5,945 bases of DNA from the NCBI GenBank assembly GCA_020216965.1, contig JAIWOJ010000161.1, positions 1 through 5,945 on the forward strand. The letters are read 5' to 3'. The DNA comes from Prosthecobacter sp. GTDB taxonomy: Bacteria; Verrucomicrobiota; Verrucomicrobiia; Verrucomicrobiales; Verrucomicrobiaceae. Of the stretch, positions 1 to 5,888 are shown piece by piece. The translations under genes and the position numbers were made by a program. Numbering within the stretch: position 1 is the stretch's first letter; each line of letters starts with the position of its first letter. Under the pieces are notes generated by a model that saw nothing but the letters and a program-made list of their open reading frames with translations, was not told where the DNA came from and did no database searches.

Positions 1-337
1 GAGGATGAGCGTGTGAGGAAAGTCAGCCGATTCACCTGATCTGTGTCTCTATGACTTCATCCATCCCTTTGAAAATGAGGTAAATAAGCATCAAGATGGA
101 TTCCCATTTTCCTTTTTAGGCTTAGACTTTGCATTTTCATCCTGGAATCTGAAGTTGAGGCAAGAGAGGCGTTCCTTCATCACGGGAAATTTCGGAGTTC
201 AGGGGAGTCGCAAAACCCCTAGTCTGGTCCTAGCAAGCGAGCGGAAGCTCAGGAATTGACACCTTCGCCAGGGTTCGGAGCTTTCGCAACGCGCCCAAAA
301 AGCTTCTGGGGACGCGTCTTTAACGAAGTGTCTTGGA
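1..337. other. Intergenic region with no supported gene
   Basis: I find no convincing gene here. A plus-strand frame open from the left edge stops at 37-39 after 12 codons, and it could be the tail of an unseen upstream gene or chance. The minus-strand candidates are under 30 codons and lack a ribosome binding site. Roughly the first 180 bases are AT-richer than the rest. A 7-base word GAAAATG at 71-77 has inverted copies CATTTTC at 105-111 and 132-138, which is weak structure in AT-rich DNA. The only element tied to a gene is the hairpin just past the porin stop codon, listed separately. Confidence 0.6.
289..317 (-). terminator. Possible 3' hairpin of the porin gene
   Basis: The segment forms an imperfect hairpin. 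ACGCG (289-293) pairs with CGCGT (313-317), and CCCA (294-297) pairs with TGGG (307-310), with one or two bulged bases and a loop of about nine. It begins 21 bases beyond the porin stop codon, the right place for a transcript end. On the minus strand it is followed by TGCGAAAGC rather than a run of T, so it is not a classical intrinsic terminator. It could be an mRNA-stabilising 3' stem or chance. Confidence 0.25.
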
Positions 338-1753
338 TCAAAAACGCAACGTCGTCTGCAAGCCAAGCGTCCAGGCGTTTGGGATCGTCTCAAAGGCTGC
401 GGAGGCTCGACCACCGGGGTGCATCACATACTGCAGGCTGGCTTGGAGGGTCCACCAAGCGGCGAGCTGGAATTTGTAGTTCACCTCAACCACGGCCTCA
501 TAGTCAGCCACCACAATGGGTGGTACGATGCCAGCAAAAACACGATTGATCTGTCGCTGCGCGCGGGAGACCTCATCACTGATCTTCAAGTACGAGGCAG
601 CGATGCCGAGCGTGTCATAGTCGCGCCCAGGGATGAGCCCTTTGAAGACCAAGCCCCCATCGATGCCAAACTCCGCGAGGTTGCGATCCTCTGGAGCGGT
701 TGCCACCCGGAAAAAGCCCACGATTCCCTGCTGGGCAGGATCTTCCCAGCCTTTCTCACGCCAGAGCATTTGTTCCGCCAAAAGGTAGAGACCGTAGTTG
801 CCATCATGCGTCTTGGGAGTGTCCAGAGGCACGATGGGCAGAGACAGGGCGGTCGATTTGATGTCATAAAATTCGTCGGTGTGATAATAGCCGCCAATCT
901 TGTAATTTCCTGGTAGCCCCCGATCTTCTTTTCCCTGATTCAGGCGGAAACCGGCCTCATAAAACATCAGCGCTCCTTCCTCGGCCCGCAGAGCCAGTCT
1001 TGTGCCTGAGGAGCTCGGATCAGGATTGCCATCGTAGATCGCCGCTTGGAGGTAGAATTTTTCCGAAGGCTGCCAGCGCACCAAGGCCCCGAGGGAAGCA
1101 TAGGGCGTGGATGGCAGGGAGTGACTGCCTGGCGGGAACCCAGGGATGTCATAGAGATTGAAGGCCATCGTCGGGAAAAAGAAGGTCTGGTTTAAAAAGT
1201 TAATGGATGCCAGAGAGTTGTAGAGCTGAGGCAAAATGAAATCACGATCTACAGACATTAACCCAGCCTTCAGCACCAACTGGTTATCTAGCAGCTTCTG
1301 CTCATAATAGATCTGCCAGAGCCGTGTATCCGCTGGGAAATCCACTAGGTTTGTCTTGTTAAGATCACCCACATAAGTGTTGGCAAAGGGCTGCCCCTCC
1401 AGTGAAACCCCGGAGAGATGAAAATGCCCCCCCTTCCATAGCCCTAGTTTTTCCGTATCTAAGTCCAGCGCCGCCAGGAAACCATGCTGGTAGGCCGAAC
1501 CGGCACGGATGCCGCCCGAGATGTTGCTCGGCATGGAACCCACATAGAAAAACTCAAACGCCACCCCCTGCTCCGCGAGCCTGGAGCGCAGCCCGCCCCA
1601 ATCGCCGAGCATGTAATCTTGCATAAAGAAGCGTTCCAGAGGCGAACTGCCCGGTTCCACCGTGGGCGAGATGGGCGTAGCCGCAGAGGCAAAAGTGAGA
1701 AACCCGATCGAAAAGAGAAGGGTGATGGCAGAGGTCACGGCGGTGGTCTTCAT
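338..1753 (-). CDS. OprB-family carbohydrate-selective porin
   Basis: This is predicted to be an outer-membrane beta-barrel porin of 471 residues for diffusion of sugars or oligosaccharides into the periplasm. Residues 1-24 form a Sec signal peptide (MKTT, a hydrophobic stretch, then ASA before the mature ATPIS). The OprB hallmark LGDWGGLRSRLAEQGV lies at 49-64, and the conserved ADTRLWQIYYEQ segment begins at 141, followed by LKAGLMSVDRDF at 161-172. Repeated amphipathic strands follow (for example 318-330, 360-373 and 421-441), and the chain ends in a phenylalanine (TTLRF), as expected for BAM-assembled barrels. The length fits the family. The ATG start is set by the signal peptide; no Shine-Dalgarno precedes it. 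The gene is divergent from the Tat hydrolase across 207 bases. The family is often linked to glucose or disaccharide uptake, but the substrate cannot be read from sequence. Family assignment is firm; the link to the neighbouring enzymes is inferred. Confidence 0.9.
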   Translation of the reverse strand: MKTTAVTSAITLLFSIGFLTFASAATPISPTVEPGSSPLERFFMQDYMLGDWGGLRSRLAEQGVAFEFFYVGSMPSNISGGIRAGSAYQHGFLAALDLDTEKLGLWKGGHFHLSGVSLEGQPFANTYVGDLNKTNLVDFPADTRLWQIYYEQKLLDNQLVLKAGLMSVDRDFILPQLYNSLASINFLNQTFFFPTMAFNLYDIPGFPPGSHSLPSTPYASLGALVRWQPSEKFYLQAAIYDGNPDPSSSGTRLALRAEEGALMFYEAGFRLNQGKEDRGLPGNYKIGGYYHTDEFYDIKSTALSLPIVPLDTPKTHDGNYGLYLLAEQMLWREKGWEDPAQQGIVGFFRVATAPEDRNLAEFGIDGGLVFKGLIPGRDYDTLGIAASYLKISDEVSRAQRQINRVFAGIVPPIVVADYEAVVEVNYKFQLAAWWTLQASLQYVMHPGGRASAAFETIPNAWTLGLQTTLRF

Positions 1754-1760
1754 GCAGGTT

Positions 1761-1788
1761 TATTATTTTATATTTATTATAAATAATA
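1761..1788. repeat. AT-rich inverted repeat in the porin leader
   Basis: TATTATTT at 1761-1768 is the exact reverse complement of AAATAATA at 1781-1788, with a 12-base spacer. The segment is almost pure A and T. It overlaps the proposed porin -10 box and sits 8 bases before the porin start codon. It could be a regulator site or an easily melted promoter. Such repeats also arise by chance in AT-only sequence, so the functional claim is weak. Confidence 0.35.
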
Positions 1789-1804
1789 CACAATTGTGCG
1801 CTTC
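1776..1804 (-). promoter_or_regulatory. Candidate porin promoter
   Basis: Read on the minus strand, 1776-1781 is a perfect TATAAT. Transcription would start near 1769, giving a leader of about 16 bases before the porin ATG. The -35 position at 17-base spacing (1799-1804) reads GAAGCG, a poor match to the sigma-70 consensus, so the promoter may need an activator or use a different -35 rule. A TTGACC at 1828-1833 (minus strand) is too far away to pair with this -10 box. Confidence 0.4.
1789..1798. promoter_or_regulatory. 10-bp palindrome, possible operator
   Basis: CACAATTGTG is a perfect 10-base palindrome. It lies between the expected -35 and -10 positions of the candidate porin promoter, where a bound repressor would block RNA polymerase, and within the divergent region shared with the hydrolase. 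Palindromic sites with CA/TG ends are typical of dimeric regulators. No regulator gene is in the window, and one 10-base palindrome can occur by chance. Confidence 0.35.
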
Positions 1805-1910
1805 ACCAGTGTTTTGTTTTCCAAAAAGGTCAAGATTGCATGATTTTCCCCCTGCCTGTCCAGCTTGGCTTTGGATTCGCCCGCACGCGCCCTTCGGCTC
1901 TGCCCTGCGG

Positions 1911-1933
1911 AGTTTGGCTGAAGTTTGGCTGAA
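1911..1933 (+). repeat. 11-bp tandem duplication upstream of the hydrolase
   Basis: AGTTTGGCTGA occurs twice back to back (1911-1921 and 1922-1932), and the period continues one more base to 1933. The second copy contains the TTG at 1925 that is the most upstream possible start of the hydrolase frame. The in-frame TGA at 1919-1921 spans the end of the first copy. It looks like a recent slippage duplication in the 5' leader. Confidence 0.6.
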
Positions 1934-1960
1934 ATCACAAAATCACCCGACAGCCGCCGT

Positions 1961-4039
1961 ATGCCTCCCATGCACCACTCACGCCGACATTTTCTGCAAA
2001 ATAGCTGCCTCACCGCCCTGGGATGGCACGGAATAACCTCCACCGCAGCGATGGTGGCGCAAACAGCTCAGGCACAGTTACCGGCAGACGTCTCGCTGAA
2101 GCCTCTGAACCGCTTCCCGCGCATGATGCAAGACTGGCTGGTCAGAGAGGTACGCGCCGCAGAACAGCGGGGGAATGTGCGCCGAAACGCATTGCAAACC
2201 CGTAGCGAGGCTGAGGCTTATGTGCGCGACGTGCGGAAACGCATCCAGGAAAGTTTTGGTCCCCTACCCGAAAAGACCCCACTCCATGCTCGGGTGACAC
2301 GAATTCTCAAACGGACGGATTACCAGATCGAAAACATCCTCTTTGAGAGCAGGCCAGGCTATCTGGTCACAGGGAACCTCTATTTACCAGTGCACCGAGA
2401 GGGCTGCGTCCCAGGCGTGATCGGGCTCTGTGGCCATTCTTTGAATGGCAAGGCAGAGGCTGCCTACCAGAGCTTTGCCCAGGGGCTCGCTAGGCAGGGC
2501 ATGGCCTGTTTTTTGATCGACCCACCAGGCCAGGGAGAGCGCTTTCAATTCCTGGACGAAAAGCTAGGCTCACGCCTCAAGGGGGGCACGACAGAGCACA
2601 ACCAAATGGGAAACCCCATGCTCCTTGTGGGCGAATTTCTCGGCACCTGGTTCGCCTGGGATGCGATCCGCGCGCTAGATTACTTGCTCACCCGGCCTGA
2701 GATTGATGCAAACCACATCGGCGTCACTGGAAACTCCGGGGGTGGCACGCAGACAACCTGGCTCTGTGGTCTGGAGCCTAGGCTCACCATGGCAGCGCCT
2801 TCTTGTTTTGTGACGACTTTCCGCCGCGATGCCGAAAATGAGCTTCCGCAAGACAACGAACAATGCCCACCGCGCGTGCTAGCCCTGGACCTAGATCACG
2901 GCGACTTCCTAGCAGCCATGGCCCCCAGGCCAGTCATCATCATGGCCCAGGAAAAAGATTACTTCGATGCACGCGGGAGCGCAGAGACCTACGAGCGACT
3001 GAAGCGGCTCTACACCCTGCTCGGCAGTCCAGAAAACATCGCCCTCCATACCGGGCCAGATCCCCATGGCTACACCCAGCCCAACCGCGAGGCCATGTAT
3101 CGCTTTTTTGGCAAAGCCACCGGCCTGCGCATCGCCGCCGCAGAACCCACCATCACGCTTGAAGCAGAAGAGGACTTGCTCTGCACGCCCAACGGGCAAG
3201 TCGGAGCCATGGGCAGCCGCACGCTCATGTCCTTTACCCGTGAGAAAGCAGAGCACCTCGCCTCCCGACGAGGTCGGCTCGACCTCCAGACTCTCCGTCA
3301 AGTCCTGCATCTCCCCAGCTTGCCGGAGACGGCACCCGATTACCGCATCCTACGCAGTGCAGGCAACCGGAAATACCCGACCAAGGCCTACTGCACCTAC
3401 GCGGTCGAGACAGAGCCTGGCATCCACGCCCTGGTCACCCGCCTGAGTGATGAGGCGCTCACCTCACGCCTGCCACGCGGTATGAAAAAAGCCGTGCTCT
3501 ACATCTCTCATCTGTCCGCAGATCTTGAGCTTCAGGGAGATGACTGGGTGCGCCAGCTCGCCACGGCTGAATCCGACAGCGCCTTTTTTGCCTGCGATGT
3601 CCGGGGCATCGGGGACTCCCAGCCAGACACCTGTGGCGTGAACCAGTTCCACAACCGCTATGGCAGTCATTATTTCTACGCCGCCTACTCCGTGATGCTG
3701 GATCGTCCCCTGCTTGGGCAGCGTGTGCTTGATGTGCTGCGCGTGCTCCAGCTCCTGGCAGACAGCGGCCATGAGCACGTGCACCTCGTGGGCAAAGGCT
3801 GGGGAGCACTCCCAGCCACCTTTGCAGCCCTCCTTTCGCCAACCGTGAAGCAGGTCACCCTAAAGAACGCGCTAACCTCCTACCATGATTTAGCCATCCA
3901 CGAAGATCAGCAGTGGCCTTATGCCGTCATGCTGCCCAATGTGCTTGGCCATTTTGACCTGCCCGAATGCTACTCACAGCTCGCCGAGAAGGGTCTGCGC
4001 CAAATCGAGCCCTGGGGTGCCGCCGAGTCCAAGACCTGA
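1961..4039 (+). CDS. Tat-exported tandem alpha/beta hydrolase, acetylxylan-esterase-like
   Basis: The protein has 692 residues from the ATG at 1961. The first residues carry a Tat motif, SRRHFLQ (7-13), then a hydrophobic segment and a likely cleavage after AQA (36-38), so the enzyme is exported folded. A helical lead-in (about 50-100) precedes the first alpha/beta-hydrolase domain (about 110-395). Its strand-turn PGVIGLCGHS is at 151-160 and DPPGQGER at 187-194. The nucleophile is Ser259 in GNSGG, and the likely acid and base are Asp333 (EKDYFD) and His369 (DPHGY). This resembles the acetylxylan esterase / Abhydrolase_7 type, suggesting removal of ester groups from polysaccharide; peptidase or other esterase activity is possible. 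A second hydrolase-like domain (about 475-680) has GKGWG at 611-615, where glycine replaces the nucleophilic serine, so it is probably non-catalytic. Start choice: ATG 1961 or ATG 1970 gives the short n-region normal for Tat signals. The TTG at 1925 is less likely. None has a clear Shine-Dalgarno. Confidence 0.85.
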   Translation: MPPMHHSRRHFLQNSCLTALGWHGITSTAAMVAQTAQAQLPADVSLKPLNRFPRMMQDWLVREVRAAEQRGNVRRNALQTRSEAEAYVRDVRKRIQESFGPLPEKTPLHARVTRILKRTDYQIENILFESRPGYLVTGNLYLPVHREGCVPGVIGLCGHSLNGKAEAAYQSFAQGLARQGMACFLIDPPGQGERFQFLDEKLGSRLKGGTTEHNQMGNPMLLVGEFLGTWFAWDAIRALDYLLTRPEIDANHIGVTGNSGGGTQTTWLCGLEPRLTMAAPSCFVTTFRRDAENELPQDNEQCPPRVLALDLDHGDFLAAMAPRPVIIMAQEKDYFDARGSAETYERLKRLYTLLGSPENIALHTGPDPHGYTQPNREAMYRFFGKATGLRIAAAEPTITLEAEEDLLCTPNGQVGAMGSRTLMSFTREKAEHLASRRGRLDLQTLRQVLHLPSLPETAPDYRILRSAGNRKYPTKAYCTYAVETEPGIHALVTRLSDEALTSRLPRGMKKAVLYISHLSADLELQGDDWVRQLATAESDSAFFACDVRGIGDSQPDTCGVNQFHNRYGSHYFYAAYSVMLDRPLLGQRVLDVLRVLQLLADSGHEHVHLVGKGWGALPATFAALLSPTVKQVTLKNALTSYHDLAIHEDQQWPYAVMLPNVLGHFDLPECYSQLAEKGLRQIEPWGAAESKT

Positions 4040-4079
4040 GGCCCAAAGGCAAGTTTAGAAATGTCACTCCCTAGCGAAA

Positions 4080-4097
4080 GCGGCGGGTTGTCGCCGC
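4080..4097. terminator. GC-rich hairpin between convergent genes
   Basis: GCGGCG (4080-4085) pairs exactly with CGCCGC (4092-4097) around a 6-base loop. It starts 41 bases after the hydrolase stop and lies 119 bases beyond the sulfatase stop. On the minus strand it is followed by TTTCGC, a very short T run; on the plus strand it is followed by C residues. It may end transcripts or protect their 3' ends, more plausibly for the sulfatase, but it is not a textbook intrinsic terminator. Confidence 0.35.
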
Positions 4098-4110
4098 CCC
4101 CCAAGCTCTC

Positions 4111-4149
4111 CTGATCTGGAGGTTACGTCGGCTTCAAGCAGCAGATCAG
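4111..4149. repeat. 8-bp perfect inverted repeat
   Basis: CTGATCTG (4111-4118) and CAGATCAG (4142-4149) are exact reverse complements separated by 23 bases. It stands 14 bases from the GC-rich hairpin, so the two could fold as a pair of stem-loops in either transcript. No T run follows on either strand. Confidence 0.45.
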
Positions 4150-4215
4150 AACGACTCACCTCTTCAAGACAGTCGGAAATGTAGTTGCTATGAGGTGCCT
4201 TGACTCCACCCCTGG

Positions 4216-5724
4216 TTATTTCGGGAGTGGGGTTACTTTTTGGCGGGCTTCCCATTCGGCGTAGCCTTTGTTTTTGCGGTTTCCGAGGTACTGATAGGTA
4301 TCAAAGATGGCAGGATCAGCCACCACACGCGGATCTTGCTCTTCACGCAGCAGGGTTTCTAGGCGAGCGCGCAGCTCTTTCTTCAGGGCGGCATGGGCAG
4401 GATCGGCAGCTAGATTTTTCAGGCACTCTGGATCCTGCTTGATGTCATAAAGTTCTTCTTCTGGCCGATAGGCAAAGGCAAGGTCGTAATACCGCCCTTT
4501 GTTTTCCACGATCCAGGTTTTGGTAGGACCGTCATCGCAGTTGCCATAACCGGTTTCTGGGTTGCAGGCAGGCCAGCGCTCTGGGTGGTAGTTGTGGCTG
4601 TAGAAGTAATCTGGGGTGCGGATGGCGCGCACGGGGTAACCCCAGTCGTTCGGACGGCCAAGATCATGGCGCTCTTTGCCGACCAGCATGACTTTTCTGT
4701 CTTCGATAAAACCGCTTTTTTCGCTACCCAGGATGGCGGCCAGGCTATGGCCGGTCATTTGGGGATGTTTGGGCAAACCTGCCAATTCGAGGTAAGTTGG
4801 GGCGAGGTCGCGCACATTGACAAAGTCCTCCACCACACGCCCAGGCCGGATGCCTTTGCCCCAGCGCATGGCGAGGGGCAGACGGTAACCGTCCTCATAA
4901 ATCTGCCCTTTGACTCGGGGAAAAGGCATCCCGTGATCTGAGGTGACGATGATGAGTGTATCCTCCAACAGCCCGTTTTTTTCCAGGATTTCCAGGGTGC
5001 GGCCGATCTGTTGATCGCCCCATTCGACTTCGATGGCGTAGTCGGCGAGGTCACCACGCACCACGGCATTGTCAGGGAAGTAACCAGGCACTTTCACGTC
5101 CTCTAGCTTTTTGCCCAAGCGGACGCCTGAATTCAGCTCATAAGCCCGGTGAGGTTCTTTGAAGCCCATCCAGAAGCAGAAGGGCTGTTTGGCATCTCGC
5201 TGCTCTAGGAATGCCTGGAAATTCCGCGCATAATCGGTGGTCGCGATGGCCTGGGTGGGCACTTGCTGCTTATGCTCATCAAAGGCAGGCCCCGCAGGAT
5301 TTCGCGTGCGCCCTTCTAGCTTAAATTCGCCCGGTCCCCAGCCTTTTCCTGTTAGCCCTACGGAATACCCAGCAGCCTCCAAAAGGTCTGGATAGACGGC
5401 GAACTTCGGCGGGAAGATGCCTCCGTGGCAGACCGCCTCCTCAAGCTGCCAGCTATTACGCCCAGTGAGGATGGTGGCACGGCAGGGGCTACATTTCGGA
5501 TTGGAGGTGAAAGCGTTTTTGAAGAGGACACCTTCTTTGGCGATGCGGTCAAAGTTGGGCGTCTTCACCCAGTCACAGCCGTAGGCTCCGGCGTGCTGCC
5601 AGCCCCAGTCATCAAAGATGATGAAGAGCACGTTTGGCCTAGGGGCTGGACTGGCAGGCTGAGAAAAGGCGGTTTGGATGCCGCAGATGACCGCGAGGAG
5701 GAGGGTGAACTGATGCCGTGACAT
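4216..5724 (-). CDS. Secreted sulfatase, heparan N-sulfatase-like (S1 family)
   Basis: This 502-residue type I sulfatase is predicted to hydrolyse sulfate esters or N-sulfates on glycans in the periplasm or outside the cell. A Sec signal peptide (MSRHQ, hydrophobic core, cleavage after AFS at 19-21) supports the ATG at 5724. The frame also extends to a TTG at 5772, but that would add 16 residues before the signal peptide. Metal ligands Asp38-Asp39 are in FDDWGW. The formylglycine site is Cys78 in CSPCR with Arg82, followed by ATILTGRNSWQ. Further active-site residues are Lys127 (TGKGWG), His192 (KEPHR), Asp263-His264 (SDHG) and Lys272 (VKGQIYEDG). A C-terminal subdomain follows, including ELYDIKQDPE at 424-433. 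All catalytic residues are present, so it should be active if a formylglycine-generating enzyme exists elsewhere. The NSWQL context resembles the SGSH-like subgroup; the exact substrate is unknown. No Shine-Dalgarno or clear promoter is seen. It converges with the hydrolase gene. Confidence 0.92.
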   Translation of the reverse strand: MSRHQFTLLLAVICGIQTAFSQPASPAPRPNVLFIIFDDWGWQHAGAYGCDWVKTPNFDRIAKEGVLFKNAFTSNPKCSPCRATILTGRNSWQLEEAVCHGGIFPPKFAVYPDLLEAAGYSVGLTGKGWGPGEFKLEGRTRNPAGPAFDEHKQQVPTQAIATTDYARNFQAFLEQRDAKQPFCFWMGFKEPHRAYELNSGVRLGKKLEDVKVPGYFPDNAVVRGDLADYAIEVEWGDQQIGRTLEILEKNGLLEDTLIIVTSDHGMPFPRVKGQIYEDGYRLPLAMRWGKGIRPGRVVEDFVNVRDLAPTYLELAGLPKHPQMTGHSLAAILGSEKSGFIEDRKVMLVGKERHDLGRPNDWGYPVRAIRTPDYFYSHNYHPERWPACNPETGYGNCDDGPTKTWIVENKGRYYDLAFAYRPEEELYDIKQDPECLKNLAADPAHAALKKELRARLETLLREEQDPRVVADPAIFDTYQYLGNRKNKGYAEWEARQKVTPLPK

Positions 5725-5755
5725 GGTGGCACTGAAAACGGCTGAAGGGATGGGT

Positions 5756-5769
5756 GCTTTCGTGAAAGC
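5756..5769. repeat. Short inverted repeat upstream of the sulfatase
   Basis: GCTTTC (5756-5761) and GAAAGC (5764-5769) are exact reverse complements with a 2-base centre, 32 bases upstream of the chosen sulfatase ATG. It could be an operator half-site pair or a small stem in the sulfatase leader. It is also the reason the more upstream TTG start at 5772 would place this structure inside the coding region. Confidence 0.3.
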
Positions 5770-5791
5770 CAACCCAAGACCCCTGACATCA

Positions 5792-5814
5792 CGAGCGCTT
5801 TCCTGCGAGGCTCG
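5792..5814. repeat. 5-bp inverted repeat in the sulfatase/tRNA divergent region
   Basis: CGAGC (5792-5796) pairs with GCTCG (5810-5814) around 13 bases. It is immediately followed by the overlapping 8-base palindrome TCGATCGA (5812-5819). It lies between the sulfatase start and the tRNA promoter. The stem is short, so this is only a weak candidate regulatory site. Confidence 0.2.
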
Positions 5815-5818
5815 ATCG

Positions 5819-5870
5819 AAAAAAACAAATCATCAGTTGCATCCGAAATTGCCCCGCTATACTCCGCGCC
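5819..5870 (+). promoter_or_regulatory. Candidate tRNA-Leu promoter
   Basis: A -10 box TATACT lies at 5858-5863, with a -35-like TTGCAT at 5837-5842. The 15-base spacing is short, though the -35 can be read one base further left. Transcription would start near 5870, about 19 bases before the tRNA. The bases after the -10 (CCGCGCC) form a GC-rich discriminator, typical of stable-RNA promoters under stringent control. A run of seven A at 5819-5825 upstream of the -35 is in the position of an UP element. The parts together support a tRNA promoter, although each alone is modest. Confidence 0.55.
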
Positions 5871-5888
5871 CCTGCAAAACGCAGCCCT

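Larger units (their letters stand above)
4040..4215. other. Convergent intergenic region rich in inverted repeats
   Basis: The region lies between the hydrolase and sulfatase stop codons and holds no convincing gene. It contains two separate perfect inverted repeats (4080-4097 and 4111-4149) and a direct repeat of CTTCAAG at 4132-4138 and 4162-4168. A minus-strand frame of 63 codons (4064-4255) crosses it but overlaps the end of the sulfatase and has no family features. Repeated structure between two convergent stop codons suits a two-way transcript end or a short interspersed repeat; neither can be settled from one copy. Confidence 0.5.

Noticed and set aside
91..180. 29-codon minus-strand frame starting with ATG at 178-180
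   Set aside because: It is very short, has no ribosome binding site and its polar sequence resembles nothing I know; random AT-rich DNA explains it.
239..250. GAGC-GGAA-GCTC mini hairpin and AGGGG/CCCCT pair at 201-220
   Set aside because: Stems of 4 to 5 bp are common by chance and no gene or T run is attached.
419..916. 165-codon plus-strand open frame
   Set aside because: It lies antisense within the porin gene, whose protein has clear OprB motifs and a signal peptide. The antisense translation shows no family features.
1925..1960. TTG start for the hydrolase, adding 12 residues
   Set aside because: The start lies within a tandem duplication directly after an in-frame stop and would lengthen the Tat n-region. 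ATG codons at 1961 and 1970 sit at the normal distance from the twin arginines.
3459..3842. Minus-strand open frames of 127 and 106 codons inside the hydrolase gene
   Set aside because: They are shadows of the GC-rich hydrolase gene; the translations are low-complexity and arginine/alanine-rich, with no recognisable domain.
4203..4233. Short complementary segments ACTCC/GGAGT and ACCCC/GGGGT at the sulfatase 3' end
   Set aside because: The stems are only 5 bp, are mutually awkward to form together, overlap sulfatase codons and lack a following T run.
4064..4255. 63-codon minus-strand frame in the convergent gap
   Set aside because: It begins inside the sulfatase coding region in another frame, crosses both hairpins and has no ribosome binding site or family features.
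5725..5772. TTG start for the sulfatase, adding 16 residues
   Set aside because: The ATG at 5724 starts a standard signal peptide (MSRHQ then hydrophobic core), and no Shine-Dalgarno supports the TTG.
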